A DNA stretch of 64,000 nucleotides from PR03 sp964353555 (GTDB lineage Bacteria > Myxococcota_A > UBA9160 > PR03), in assembly GCA_964353555.1 (NCBI GenBank), contig CAYGWM010000002.1, positions 62,001 through 126,000 of the forward strand, read 5' to 3'. The translations under genes and the position numbers were made by a program. The notes under the pieces were generated by a model. It was not told where the DNA came from, did no database searches, and was given only the letters and a program-made list of their open reading frames with translations. Position 1 is the first letter of the stretch; every line of letters starts with the position of its first letter. This document shows, one piece after another, positions 26,537 through 36,505 of the stretch.

Positions 26537-28600
26537 TCAGCGCTCCGGATCTACATCGCGCATGCGCTGCAGATTGGCGGTTGCCCCCGGATGGAGCGGG
26601 TCGAAGCGCAATGCCTGCTCGAACGCGGCGATCGCAGCCTCGCGATCGCCGCGGTTCTCGAAGACGACGCCCAGCAGGTTGTGTGCGTCCGCGTTGCGCG
26701 GGTCGAGTGCGAGGAGCTGACGCAACGGCTGCTCCGCCGACCCGAGATCGCCCGCCATCATTAGCGAAGCAGCGAGCCCGTGTCGGTACACGAGCTGCTC
26801 CGGCGCCAGCTGCACCGCGACGCGCAGCGGCTCGAGCGCGCCCGCGAAATCGCCGCTCTCGGACAGCAGCTTTCCCAGCGCGTACTGAGACTTCGCGATC
26901 GTTGCGTCGCTCGCGACGGCGTCCCGCAGCGCCGCGATCGCGCCGGCGTGATCTCCGGTCTGGCGCAGCATGATGCCGAGGTTGTAGTGGAGTTCTGCGG
27001 CGCCGGGCGTCAGCGCCGCACCGGCTCGAAACGCGGCGGCTGCATCTTCGAAACGGTTCTGCGCGACGCGCAGATTGCCGAGGTGGAGCTGCGTCGTCGC
27101 GCGTTCCTCATCGTCCAGGTCGCCCGCCAGCGCGATCTCGAACTCCGCGGCGGCTTCTTCGAAATGGCCGAGCGCGACCTGATTGATGCCGATGCTGGTG
27201 TGGAGCCTCGCGTACTCCGGGTAGAGCTGCAGCGCCTGCTGGAACTCCGCAATCGCCTCCGAGTTCTTGCGCTCATTTTGCAAAACCAGCCCGAGCCGGT
27301 AGCGAGCCGTCCAGGAATCGGGCTGCTGCGCAGCGTTGTGTCGGATCAGCGTGACGTCATCCCGGTAGGCATGGGTCTCGCGATGCGCGAGCCCTGCCAA
27401 CGCGATCACGACGCAGACCGTTGCGACGCGCGCCAGCCAGCGCGCGCTCCCTTGCCATCGAGTGCCGAGCATCGCAGCGCCGGCCGCTGCGAGCGCGAAG
27501 AGCGCCATGCTCGCGTGATACTGGTAGTGATCGGCGACGAACGAATAGAGGAACGGGTAGACATCGAAGAAGCCGAGCGCGGGAAACAGCATGCCGACGA
27601 AGAGCAGCATCGCAGCGAGCGGCCCGCGTCCGAGCTGCCGCCGCATCGCCCACAGCGTGACGAGCAGGCCGGCGAGCGCGAGCGGAAAGCCATATTGCCA
27701 GGCCGCCTGCGAGTCGACGTGCCAGCGCGGGTATGTGAAGCCGAGCGGATGCGGCCACAGCAGCTTGCCGATGTAGAACCACACGGCGCGGCCCGCGATC
27801 AGCGCGCGTTCGACGGGCGAAAGGCTCCACGCCGCGCCCGTCGCGCCGACGTGCACGCGCTCGACCCACACCGTGAGCCCCGCAATCGGCAGGCCCAACG
27901 CGAAGAACGGCAGCAGCGGGCGTATGTCGCGCCAGCGGAGGCTGCCGGAGTTCCACCAACGAATCACCAGCAGCGCTGCAGGCGTCGTGACAGTGACCGT
28001 CTTGCTCAGCAACGCGGCAAGATAGAGAGCGAGCGACACGAGGTAGGATCGCCGCGCGGATGGAATGCTGTCCGCGACGGATCCGGCGGTTGGATCGAGC
28101 GGCGCGAAGCGCAGATAGGCGCGCATCGACGCGAGCGCGAACGCAGCCGAGAACAGGTTCTTCCGCTCGCTCGCCCACGCCACGGTTTCGACGTGCACCG
28201 GGTGCACCGCAAAGAGCGCCGCCGCGAGCCACGCACCGGGCATCCGCAACCGCGCGAGGAACCGCCAGAACATCAGCACGACCACCGCGTGCATCGCCAG
28301 GTTCATCGCGTGGAAACCGAGAGGATCGAGCCCCCAGAGCCGGTACTCGAACCAGAACGCGGTGTGGACGAGCGGGTAGTACTGCGGAATCGTGCCGATC
28401 CGGAACCAGATGTCGCGAAGCCCTGCGAGCGACGCGAGATCGCGGATGCCGCGGATGTAGATCTCATCGTCCGAGACGTAGCCGTTCTCGAGAATCGGCC
28501 AGTACGCCGCAACGACGAGCGCAACGAGCGCGAGCGCCCGCGCCCAGCCCGGGACCGCCTCGTGGCCGGGAGCGGCGCGGTGCTGATCCGCCAGCGGCAT
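26537..28600 (-). CDS. TMTC-like GT-C membrane protein with C-terminal TPRs (B1)
   Basis: A 687-residue protein with about ten membrane helices (20-400) and six or more TPRs (about 410-680; for example LHYNLGIMLRQTGDHAGAIA). Key sites are YVSDDEIYI (Asp44/Asp45), IPQYYPLVHTAFWFEYRLWG, GFHAMNLAMH and AVHPVHVETVAWASERKN, the latter very close to the TMTC signature. It has long identity-like blocks with 37662-39731 (PQYYPLV, RAxWFYxGKLxWPHPL, FFDVYPF-YSFVADH-QYHAS), so these form pair B. ATG start three bases after the stop of the GT39-like gene, so the two are an operon. It ends 17 bases from the convergent A1 gene. Confidence 0.85.
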   Translation of the reverse strand: MPLADQHRAAPGHEAVPGWARALALVALVVAAYWPILENGYVSDDEIYIRGIRDLASLAGLRDIWFRIGTIPQYYPLVHTAFWFEYRLWGLDPLGFHAMNLAMHAVVVLMFWRFLARLRMPGAWLAAALFAVHPVHVETVAWASERKNLFSAAFALASMRAYLRFAPLDPTAGSVADSIPSARRSYLVSLALYLAALLSKTVTVTTPAALLVIRWWNSGSLRWRDIRPLLPFFALGLPIAGLTVWVERVHVGATGAAWSLSPVERALIAGRAVWFYIGKLLWPHPLGFTYPRWHVDSQAAWQYGFPLALAGLLVTLWAMRRQLGRGPLAAMLLFVGMLFPALGFFDVYPFLYSFVADHYQYHASMALFALAAAGAAMLGTRWQGSARWLARVATVCVVIALAGLAHRETHAYRDDVTLIRHNAAQQPDSWTARYRLGLVLQNERKNSEAIAEFQQALQLYPEYARLHTSIGINQVALGHFEEAAAEFEIALAGDLDDEERATTQLHLGNLRVAQNRFEDAAAAFRAGAALTPGAAELHYNLGIMLRQTGDHAGAIAALRDAVASDATIAKSQYALGKLLSESGDFAGALEPLRVAVQLAPEQLVYRHGLAASLMMAGDLGSAEQPLRQLLALDPRNADAHNLLGVVFENRGDREAAIAAFEQALRFDPLHPGATANLQRMRDVDPER

Positions 28601-28603
28601 CGA

Positions 28604-30346
28604 CTACTGAGACCCTGCGGATGCGCGGGTGTCGTAGATCCGGATCGATCCGAGTCGCAGTACCGGCTCGTAGGATCGCAGCCACGCGGCGGTGTCACCG
28701 CTGACTCCCACCAAGCCACCACCCGGCGCGACGGTCAAGTAGGAGTAGCCCCACAGGAAATTCTCGGAGACCGCGATGATTCCCGACACGGGCGTCGGTG
28801 GCAGCAGTCGATATTGCAGCCCATAGAGAGCCGGATCGACGAGCCCGAAGTACAGCAGATAGGGCGTCTCTGCTGGATCGATGGCTGCCACCGCAGCTGG
28901 CACCCGGTAGAGGTCCTGTCCCCAATCGAGGTTCGAGTCGAGCAGCCACTCGCTCCCATGACGGGGCCCGCCCGCGATCGCGTTGAAGAACGTGAGGTAG
29001 TCGGGGTGGATCGTCGCGACGTTGAAAACGGTCGCCGCCGCTGCACCCGCGGCGAGCGCCAGCGACACGCGTTCGCGCCCGCCGCTTCGCGTCGCCATGA
29101 ACACGGGGCCCAGCAGCAGGAACAGGAACGGGAACGCGGGCAGCACGTGTCGGATTCCGATGTTCAGGTTGCTGGCCGTCGCGAACACCACGATGAGCGT
29201 CGCGAGTGGGACCAGCAACGAGTAGAGCTCGATCCTCGCGACTTCGCTGCGGCGCCAAAATGCGACAGACGCCGCCAGCAGCACGAGGATCGCGACTGGC
29301 AGTTTCACGCCGAGCGCGACCCCGTTGTAGTACCACCAGCCGTGCTCCGACCATTGCCCCATCAAGTAGCTGCCGAATTCGCCGTGTTCGGAGATCTCCT
29401 TCGCCGCATCGAAGCCGAGCGCCCACTCGCGCGGCAGCGGCACCGGAGTCCACGCGGGGAGGACGCTTTGCAGCGACGTGGCAAAGTGCGAGCGGAACGC
29501 GAGGCTGCCGAGCGCGCAGAACGATTCCTCGAAGCCGATGCTCGCGTTGAGCACGACGAGCGCCGCGACGAGAATCCACGCGAAGTCTCCGGACGCCTGC
29601 TGGAGTCGGCGCGCGGGGGATCGCGTCGCGGCGCGCCATCGATGCACAACGGCGAGCAGCGCGAACGCCGGAAGCAGCAGCACCGCGAGGAACTTGGTGG
29701 CGAGCGCGAGCCCGAGCGCAGCGCCGGCGACGAGCAGCCGCGTGCGCGTCGGATCCCGGTAGCTCCAGCGCAGCGCGAACATTGCGAGCAGGATCGTCGT
29801 GAGCGCCCCCATGTCGATCGTCGCCAGATGGCCGTGCGCCAGCACGTTCGGGCACAGCAGGAAGAGCGAAGTGACCACGGCGGCGGCGCGCAATCCGAAG
29901 GCGTCGCGTGCCCACAGGAAGACGACCAGGCCCGCGAGCAATCCGAGAGCGATCGCCACCCAGCGCGCGCGGAACATCAGCGTCAGGTACTGGGCGCGAT
30001 TCGCCTCCAGGAAGCGATGGCCGTATTCCCACGGCCCCCACTGCATCGGTGGCTCGACGACGACCGGGGCATTCACCGACGCGTCGGCGGCGATGGGCGC
30101 TGCCAGCAGCAGCTTCAGCAGCGGCGGATTCACGCGATACAGATCGGTTCGACCCTGGCGCCAGGCCGCGACGCCGGCGGGCACGTGCGCGAACTCGTCG
30201 GCGGTGGGCGTCTCGACGCGTGCGGCATGCAGCGTGAGCGCGAGGTACGCGATCGCAGCGGCGACGGGCATCCATGCCCAGGCCTTCGGCTCTCGCGCGA
30301 TTCTCTCTGCTGCGCGGTCGTCGTCGCGTTGCGGCATGCCAGTCAT
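28604..30346 (-). CDS. GT39-like GT-C membrane glycosyltransferase
   Basis: A 580-residue polytopic protein without TPRs. The first periplasmic loop has TPTADEFAHVPAGVAAWRQG and NPPLLKLLLAAP, the acidic-plus-NPP pattern of protein-mannosyltransferase/ArnT relatives. Further hallmarks are DMGALTTILLAMFALRW and SNLNIGIRHVLPAFPFLFL. The C-terminal 120 residues (LLDSNLDWGQDLYRV onward) form a periplasmic domain common in this branch of uncharacterised PMT_2-like proteins. First gene of a two-gene operon with B1. It diverges from the secreted-protein gene at 30421 across about 75 bases. Confidence 0.83.
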   Translation of the reverse strand: MTGMPQRDDDRAAERIAREPKAWAWMPVAAAIAYLALTLHAARVETPTADEFAHVPAGVAAWRQGRTDLYRVNPPLLKLLLAAPIAADASVNAPVVVEPPMQWGPWEYGHRFLEANRAQYLTLMFRARWVAIALGLLAGLVVFLWARDAFGLRAAAVVTSLFLLCPNVLAHGHLATIDMGALTTILLAMFALRWSYRDPTRTRLLVAGAALGLALATKFLAVLLLPAFALLAVVHRWRAATRSPARRLQQASGDFAWILVAALVVLNASIGFEESFCALGSLAFRSHFATSLQSVLPAWTPVPLPREWALGFDAAKEISEHGEFGSYLMGQWSEHGWWYYNGVALGVKLPVAILVLLAASVAFWRRSEVARIELYSLLVPLATLIVVFATASNLNIGIRHVLPAFPFLFLLLGPVFMATRSGGRERVSLALAAGAAAATVFNVATIHPDYLTFFNAIAGGPRHGSEWLLDSNLDWGQDLYRVPAAVAAIDPAETPYLLYFGLVDPALYGLQYRLLPPTPVSGIIAVSENFLWGYSYLTVAPGGGLVGVSGDTAAWLRSYEPVLRLGSIRIYDTRASAGSQ

Positions 30347-30420
30347 CGGGTGCGGCGGAGACTACCACCCGCGCGACTCGCCTTGACGATGACCTCGGCA
30401 GCGAGGCAGTGTCCGCGGCC

Positions 30421-31629
30421 GTGCTTCGAAACCCGCAACGCCAGCATTCCTTGCGTACAACGCAGCAGTGTCGGACCGGCAGGCGCGTGGCGACGGCGTT
30501 CGCCCTCGCTACGGTCACCGCGGCGACGCTGGGCGCGGTCTGCGACCCGAGCGCCATCCGCGTCACGAATCGGCTGCCCGACCCCGCGCTCGTCGACGCC
30601 CGTGGCGACGTCGACCCCGACGGCTTCGATGCGCTGGTGGCGGCGACCGAGAAGCAGCGCGGGCTGGGATTCATCCAGCGCCCGCGTCTCGAATTGTTGC
30701 GCGACGACGATCCGCGGCTCGCGTCGCTGCGCGAACGGGCGCGGGCGCTCGCGCCGTGTCCTCGCGTCGCGGCCGCGGCCGCGAACGCGAGCGCAGCCGA
30801 AGCCGACGCGCCCGGAAGCTGCTTTCCCGATCCGGGTCTGCAATGGGTGCTCTGCCTTGCGCCGCCCGATCGCGAGCAGGCGCGCCGCGCTCTGAAGCGC
30901 TTGCTCGATGCGCAGAACTATCCGCGGCTCGCGGACGCGGCGCCGGTGCTGCGCGGCGATCCCGGTGTCGCGATCCGATCGCTGCTCGCCGCCAGCGCGC
31001 GCAGCGTCGCGACCGGCCGCGGCGATTCCGGCGCGGAGGCGCCCTCGTTCGAGATCCTCGAAGAGCTGGATGTCGTGGTGCCGCGCTCGGCGACTCCCGA
31101 GGCCATCTGCGTCGATCTCGCCGACGGATTCCTCGGCACCCACCGCGATCGCGAAGCGCCGTTCCGGACGCCGCCGCTTTCGACCAAGCAGCTGGCGAGT
31201 TCGCGCGCGTACCGCGGATCCGAGCGTCCGTACCGGATCGTGGGTCCCGCGCCGACACCCGACGGATGCGAGGTCGAGAGCGATGAGAGTATCGGCGTCG
31301 CGAGGCTGCTGGCCGAGCGAATGGCGATAGGGGGATTGCTGCCGGGACGTGCGCTCGCGGGCTGGCGGGGCGATCGCGGCATCCGCTTCGCGTGTCCGGA
31401 CGGCGCCCGGCCGTGGCTCTACCTGGCGGAACTCGCCGCGAAGGCTGATGCGACTGCGTTCGCAGCGCAGATTCCGCAGTCGCTTCCGGCGGAGTTCGCG
31501 GGCGCTTCGGAGACGCTGCGTCTCGGGCGGCGCGTCGTGATCTTCCACGACTTCGATCGGGACCGCGCACGCGCGTGGGCGACGTCGGCCGCGACCGACG
31601 AGCTCACGCGTCTCGACGAGCTCGATTGA
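30421..31629 (+). CDS. hypothetical exported protein
   Basis: A 402-residue protein I do not recognise. From GTG 30421 it has an Arg-rich start and a hydrophobic stretch (VATAFALATVTAATLGAV) followed by Cys, consistent with a signal peptide; the Cys spacing does not fit a standard lipobox. An alternative GTG at 30487 would begin inside the hydrophobic stretch. The mature part is Ala/Arg/Asp-rich, contains several Cys (possible disulfides) and no evident enzyme motif. Its TGA shares a base with the ATG of the GT-C/TPR gene at 31629, so translation is coupled and a linked role at the cell surface is likely. Confidence 0.6.
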   Translation: MLRNPQRQHSLRTTQQCRTGRRVATAFALATVTAATLGAVCDPSAIRVTNRLPDPALVDARGDVDPDGFDALVAATEKQRGLGFIQRPRLELLRDDDPRLASLRERARALAPCPRVAAAAANASAAEADAPGSCFPDPGLQWVLCLAPPDREQARRALKRLLDAQNYPRLADAAPVLRGDPGVAIRSLLAASARSVATGRGDSGAEAPSFEILEELDVVVPRSATPEAICVDLADGFLGTHRDREAPFRTPPLSTKQLASSRAYRGSERPYRIVGPAPTPDGCEVESDESIGVARLLAERMAIGGLLPGRALAGWRGDRGIRFACPDGARPWLYLAELAAKADATAFAAQIPQSLPAEFAGASETLRLGRRVVIFHDFDRDRARAWATSAATDELTRLDELD

Positions 31630-33803
31630 TGCGCTGGAAGCTCTGCCTGCTGTTCGGACTCGCGCTGGCGGTGCGGCTGCTGCATTTCGCCGCGATGCAA
31701 CACTCGATGCTGTACGAGCTGCTGCTGGGTGACGCCAGCCAGTACGACCGTTGGGCGCAACAGATCGCGGCCGGCGACTGGCTCGGCTCCGAGGTCTTCT
31801 ACCAGACACCGCTCTATCCGTATCTGCTGGGCGCGTCGTATCGCGTCTTCGGCCACGACCCCTGGGTCGTGCGCATCTTGCAGGCGGTCTTCGGTGCGCT
31901 GTCGTGTGTCTTCCTCGCGCGCGCCGGCGCCGGGTTCTTCTCGGAACGCGTCGGCTGGATCGCCGGAATCCTGCTCGCGTTCTATCCGCCGGCGATCTTT
32001 TTCGACGGCATCGTGCAGAAGGCGTCGCTCGATCTGCTGCTGATGACCGCGCTGCTGTGGCTCGCGGCGATCACGCAGGCGCGTCCGCGCGCCGGCCCGC
32101 TTTTCGGCATCGGAATGTTGCTGGGCGCGATGATGCTGAACCGCGAGAACGCGGCGGTGCTCGCGCCGGTGCTGCTCGCCTGGATCGCGTGGTGCGCGTG
32201 GCCGCGTGGCGCGCTGCGCGTGGCGCTCTTCGGTGCGAGCTTCGTGCTCGGCGCCGCAGCGCTGCTGGTGCCGGTCGGCGTCCGCAACGCCTACGTCGGC
32301 GGCGAATTCCTGGTCACGACGTCGCAGATGGGATCGAACTTCTACATCGGCAACCACCGCGGCGCGGACGGCAGCTACACGCCGATGCGAGCCGGTCGGG
32401 GCGACGCGACCTACGAGCGCGACGACGCGCGGCGGATCGCGGAAGACCAGTCGAAGCGCGCGCTGCATCCGTCGGAAGTGTCGGCGTACTGGATGGCGCG
32501 ATCCTGGGATGAGATTCGCAGCGCGCCAGAAGAGTGGATGCGGCTGCTCGCCTGGAAGTGGTTCCTCACCTGGAACCGGCTCGAACTCGTCGACGCCGAG
32601 GCGATCCATACCCACCAACAAGACTCGCCGCCGCTGCGCGCGCTCGGCTGGATCCTGCAATTCGGCGTGCTCGTGCCGCTCGCCGTGATGGGCCTCTGGT
32701 GGACGCGAGCGCAGTGGCGGCGTCTGTGGCTGCTATATGCGATGGGCGCGAGCTTCGCGGCTGCGGTGACCCTCTTCTATGTGTTCGCCCGCTATCGCTA
32801 TCCGCTGGTTCCGATCGCGGCGTTGTTCGCGGGGGCGGGACTCGCCGAAGGCTGGCGTCGGCTTCGCGATCGTCGCGGCGCGTCGGTGCGCGAACTCGGC
32901 GTCGGGCTCGCGCTCGGCGCGGCGGCCGCCGTCGCGACCAACTGGCCGGTTCCGCAGCGCTACGCCGACGACGCCGTGACGTACTACAACGCCGGAACCG
33001 CGCTGCTCGAGGCGGGCCGCGTGCGTGACGCGTTGCATCTGCTCGAAGCGGCGCGGCGCGCCGACGCGCAGTTCCCGGAGACCTACAACAATCTGGGACG
33101 CGCCTTCATGGCGCAGGGGAATCTGGCGGAGGCGCGTCGCAGCCTGGAACGCGGCGTCGCGCTCGCGCCGAGCCACGCGGTGCTGCACTTCAATCTCGCC
33201 GTCGCGGCGTCGCAGCAGGGCGACGACGCGACGGCGCGAGCGATGCTGGCGAAGGCGATCGAACTCGACCCGCTGCTGGCGCCAGCCTACGGACCGCTCG
33301 CGGAGCTGGAACTTCGCAGTGGGGACTTGGACTCTGCGATCCGCCGCTTGCGGCGCGCCGTCGAACTCGAGCCCGATGCGGCAGTTGCTCACGCGGATCT
33401 CGGGCTCGCGCTGCTGATGCAGGGGAAAGCGCCCGAGGCCGTGACCGAACTGCGCGCCGCGCTGCGTGCGGATCCGCATCTGTTGCCGGTCCGGAATCGG
33501 CTGGCCTGGATCCTCGCGACCGCCGCCGACCCGCAACTGCGGAATGGTCGTGAGGCGCTGGCTCTCGCGGAGGAAACGTGTCGGCCCACTGGCTGCCGCC
33601 AGCCGGAGCTACTGCAGACGCTCGCGGCCGCCTACGCGGCTTCGGGTGCGTTCGGCGAGGCCGAGAAGGTCGCTGCCGACGGAATCCGGCTGGCTCGCGA
33701 CGGCAACCAGGTCGAGTTGGCAGAGCGGCTGGAGCGGCAGAAGCGCTCCTACCGGGAGGGACTGCCGCTGCGCGAGAGCGCCGTCACTACGGAGCGTCGC
33801 TGA
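31629..33803 (+). CDS. GT39-like membrane glycosyltransferase with TPR tail
   Basis: A 724-residue protein: about nine membrane segments (1-430) then five or six TPRs (about 450-700, for example PETYNNLGRAFMAQGNLAEARRS-type units). The first loop has LLGDASQYDRWAQQIAAGDWLG and QTPLYPYLLGASYRVFG, the GDxxxYDxWA/PLYP pattern of PMT_2/ArnT-like enzymes rather than the TMTC pattern. SQMGSNFYIGNH is typical of the same family. ATG overlaps the stop of the exported-protein gene by one base. The 3' end overlaps the convergent A2 gene by 17 bases. It gives the locus a third GT-C architecture bearing TPRs. Confidence 0.83.
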   Translation: MRWKLCLLFGLALAVRLLHFAAMQHSMLYELLLGDASQYDRWAQQIAAGDWLGSEVFYQTPLYPYLLGASYRVFGHDPWVVRILQAVFGALSCVFLARAGAGFFSERVGWIAGILLAFYPPAIFFDGIVQKASLDLLLMTALLWLAAITQARPRAGPLFGIGMLLGAMMLNRENAAVLAPVLLAWIAWCAWPRGALRVALFGASFVLGAAALLVPVGVRNAYVGGEFLVTTSQMGSNFYIGNHRGADGSYTPMRAGRGDATYERDDARRIAEDQSKRALHPSEVSAYWMARSWDEIRSAPEEWMRLLAWKWFLTWNRLELVDAEAIHTHQQDSPPLRALGWILQFGVLVPLAVMGLWWTRAQWRRLWLLYAMGASFAAAVTLFYVFARYRYPLVPIAALFAGAGLAEGWRRLRDRRGASVRELGVGLALGAAAAVATNWPVPQRYADDAVTYYNAGTALLEAGRVRDALHLLEAARRADAQFPETYNNLGRAFMAQGNLAEARRSLERGVALAPSHAVLHFNLAVAASQQGDDATARAMLAKAIELDPLLAPAYGPLAELELRSGDLDSAIRRLRRAVELEPDAAVAHADLGLALLMQGKAPEAVTELRAALRADPHLLPVRNRLAWILATAADPQLRNGREALALAEETCRPTGCRQPELLQTLAAAYAASGAFGEAEKVAADGIRLARDGNQVELAERLERQKRSYREGLPLRESAVTTERR

Positions 33804-36216
33804 CCCGCGGCGGCTGCCCGTAAAGCTGCAGCTGTTGCTCGAGCGCCGCGACGGCCGATCGGTCGTTGGCCCGGGTCGCGAGGTCCAGAGCCTCACGCGC
33901 GGTAGCGGCCGCCACGGGCAGCCGCCCCGCGGCCGCATTCGCCACTGCGAGCGTGGCCAGCGACCCGTACTCCCGGCGCTGGCTGCAAGCACGCGTGGCG
34001 AGTTCGATCGCACGGGGCGGGTCGCGGAGCGTCGGATCCGCGGCGGTTGCGAGCAGGAAGGCGAGGCGGTTGTTGGCGTCGTAGTTGTCGGGCCAGACGG
34101 AGACCGCGCGATCGAGCGCTGCGATCGCGTCCGCGACATCCCCGTGTTCGAGCGCGATCTCGCCGCGATGGGTGAGCACGGTGGAGGTGACGAAGCGCGC
34201 GTCCGCGTCGTTGGCAGGCGGAGGCTGCGCGAGCAGCGCATCGAGCAGCCGGATCGCTTCGTCGCGCCGGTCCTCGCTGGCGAGCGTTCTCGCGAGGTCG
34301 ATGGTGACGACCGCCTGGCGCGGATTCGATGCGAGTGCGCGCTCGAAGCGGTTCGCCGCCTCGGCCGAGTTGCCTTGTAGTTCGAGCGCGCTGGCGAGCA
34401 GGTACGCGGCATCGGCATCCCCCGGATCGGCGGCGAGCACGCGGCGCAGGCGCTCGATGGCTGCTTCGGGATCGCGCAAGCGCAGGTCGACGCGCGCCGC
34501 ATCGCGCAGCAAGGCGGCCTCGTTCGGCTCGATCTCGAGCGCGAGCGCGAACTTCTCGCGGGATTCCTGCAGCCGCCTGGTCTTCGCGAGCGCGCTGGCC
34601 CAGTTTGCGAAGATCGTCTTGCGCGTGTAGCCCGGCGTGGTGTGCTCGATCAGACGGGCGGCGTTCGCGAGGCGCGCCAGCGCGAGGTCGTAGAGGCCAC
34701 GCTCGGTGTAGATCCAGCCGAGGTTCATGTAGCCGACGGGATTGTCCGGCTCCTGCGCCACCGCCAGTTCGAACTGCTCGAGCGCGAGGTCCGGGAATCC
34801 GGTCTCGTAGAGCGCGAGTCCCCAGGTGCTGCGGATCGTTCCCATGTCGCGGTTGTGCTTCGCCGCTTGCTGGCAGTGCTCGATCGTCTTCGGGAAGTCG
34901 CTGCGTGCGAAATAGCGCTCCGCGAGGACCCCGTGCGCGAGCCAGTTCCGCTCGGTGTTGGCGAGCGTGTGTTCGAAGAGCCCGATCTCGTCGTGCCATT
35001 TCGCGCTTTGGCGATGCGTGAGCAGCGCCAGTCCCGCGAGCAGCAGCGCGAGCGCCATTCCCGCGATCGCTCGCACGGCGGCCGGAGTCGGGCGCCATCG
35101 CAGCAGGTCCTGGGCGGACCACGCGAGTGCGATTCCGAGCCCCCAGAACGGCGCATACACATAGCGGTCCGCCATCGACTGCATGCCGACCTGCACGAGG
35201 CCGATCACCGGGACCAGCGTCCCGAGGAACCAGAGCCAACCCACCAGCAGGTAGCGGTGGCGAAATCCGAGCCAGACGAATGCGATCGTCGTCGCGACCA
35301 AGATTGCGACACACGAGAGCACCAGGCGGGGCGTCAATCCTTCCGGGTCGAGCGGATAGAAGACCGCGAGATGGAACGGCGCGAAGAAGGTCCGGATGTA
35401 TGCGACGTAGGAGAGCGCGACGTTGCCGAGGCGGGCCGCGATCGAGAAGTTCTCGACGGTCGACATCGAATCCTGTTGCGCGTGGAGCGTGATGACCGAC
35501 GTCGCCACCGAGAGCAGCACGAACGGAAGCTTCTCCGGAAGCAGCTTCCACCAGCCGCGCGCTAGCGCGCGCGGCGTGATGGCGCTCCCTTCGGCCGTCT
35601 CGAACGCGGCGCGCCGGAGCGGCCAGTAGTCCAGCAGCAGCAGTCCGAAGGGCAGCGTCACGAACATTCCCTTGGACATCAGCGAGAGCGCGAGGCACAG
35701 AACGCTCGCGACGTAACGGCTGCGACCGCCGCCGCGCGCGTAGCGCGCGTAGCTCCCGATCGACAGCAGCGCGAAGAGCGTCGAGAGCAGCGTCTTGCGC
35801 TGCGCGATCCACGCGACCGACTCGACGTTGGCTGGATGCAGCGCAAAGACCGCCGCGACGAACAGACTCGGCGCCACGTCATTCGTCAGCGAGCGCAGCA
35901 CGAGAAAGAGCAGCACCGCATTCAGTAGATGCAGCGCGACGTTCACCGCGTGATGGCCGCGGGGCTCGAGGCCGAAGACCTCGACGTCGATCATGTGGCT
36001 GATCCACGTGAGCGGGTGCCAGTTCGACGACTGATGGCCGGTGAGCGCCCAACGGATGTTCGCGAGCCGCAGGCCGGTCGCTACCGGTGGATTGGCTTGG
36101 ATGTAGGCCGAGTCGTCGAAGCGGATGAACTCCGCATCGAGGGCGGGTCCGTAGCTCCAGAGCGTCGCGGCGATCAGCACGGCGAGCACGACCAGCCAGC
36201 GGAATCTGGGAAACAT
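33787..36216 (-). CDS. TMTC-like GT-C membrane protein with C-terminal TPRs (A2)
   Basis: An 809-residue protein, the paralogue of A1 at 24288: FIRFDDSAYI (Asp34/Asp35), SSNWHPLTWISHMIDVEVFG, GHHAVNVALH, FALHPANVESVAWIAQRK, LVGWLWFLGTLVPVIGLVQVG and MADRYVYAPFWGL. About ten membrane helices, then a long TPR region (about 420-790). It is 66 residues longer than A1, mainly in the TPR part. ATG 36216 was chosen over an in-frame GTG at 36231, because a GAGGTG lies 12 bases upstream of the ATG and the GTG overlaps it. It diverges from the PEP-CTERM gene. Probably a glycosyltransferase; substrate unknown. Confidence 0.82.
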   Translation of the reverse strand: MFPRFRWLVVLAVLIAATLWSYGPALDAEFIRFDDSAYIQANPPVATGLRLANIRWALTGHQSSNWHPLTWISHMIDVEVFGLEPRGHHAVNVALHLLNAVLLFLVLRSLTNDVAPSLFVAAVFALHPANVESVAWIAQRKTLLSTLFALLSIGSYARYARGGGRSRYVASVLCLALSLMSKGMFVTLPFGLLLLDYWPLRRAAFETAEGSAITPRALARGWWKLLPEKLPFVLLSVATSVITLHAQQDSMSTVENFSIAARLGNVALSYVAYIRTFFAPFHLAVFYPLDPEGLTPRLVLSCVAILVATTIAFVWLGFRHRYLLVGWLWFLGTLVPVIGLVQVGMQSMADRYVYAPFWGLGIALAWSAQDLLRWRPTPAAVRAIAGMALALLLAGLALLTHRQSAKWHDEIGLFEHTLANTERNWLAHGVLAERYFARSDFPKTIEHCQQAAKHNRDMGTIRSTWGLALYETGFPDLALEQFELAVAQEPDNPVGYMNLGWIYTERGLYDLALARLANAARLIEHTTPGYTRKTIFANWASALAKTRRLQESREKFALALEIEPNEAALLRDAARVDLRLRDPEAAIERLRRVLAADPGDADAAYLLASALELQGNSAEAANRFERALASNPRQAVVTIDLARTLASEDRRDEAIRLLDALLAQPPPANDADARFVTSTVLTHRGEIALEHGDVADAIAALDRAVSVWPDNYDANNRLAFLLATAADPTLRDPPRAIELATRACSQRREYGSLATLAVANAAAGRLPVAAATAREALDLATRANDRSAVAALEQQLQLYGQPPRVSDAP

Positions 36217-36416
36217 CAGGTGCGGATCCACCTCGGAGTTCGAGTCGGAAGACTACCCGAGACCGCGGCGCCGCCATCGCGCGTTCTGAGCGATGCCCGG
36301 ATCTGGAAAAACTTTTCCCAAGTGTGGGTAGGTGCATTCCGCATCTGGCTCGCGCGATCTCGCGATGATGCCGCGGTTCTCTTGTGATTTCAGGCGCTTG
36401 GGTCTCTGACTACCAA

Positions 36417-36433
36417 TCGGTACACGGTTTGCA
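36417..36433 (+). promoter_or_regulatory. candidate sigma-54 (-24/-12) promoter
   Basis: The stretch TCGGTACACGGTTTGCA has GG and GC separated by ten bases, the defining sigma-54 spacing, and TTGCA at the -12 element. It matches about ten of the consensus positions. It lies about 73 bases upstream of the PEP-CTERM ATG. PEP-CTERM systems are often controlled by the sigma-54 activator PrsR, which makes the position meaningful, but no activator gene is in the window. The rest of the 36217-36505 gap shows no gene. Confidence 0.45.
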
Positions 36434-36505
36434 CAACTGGGCGTCAGACGTGGGCTTGCTGCTGTCGGCCGCTGGACGTCGGGCTTACTGGGAAGGAGCC
36501 TTCAC

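Noticed and set aside
26780..30895. A 1,371-codon open frame on the plus strand
   Set aside because: It is antisense to the B1 and GT39-like genes, rich in Arg/Glu/Gln in a way typical of shadow frames, and has no recognisable domain.
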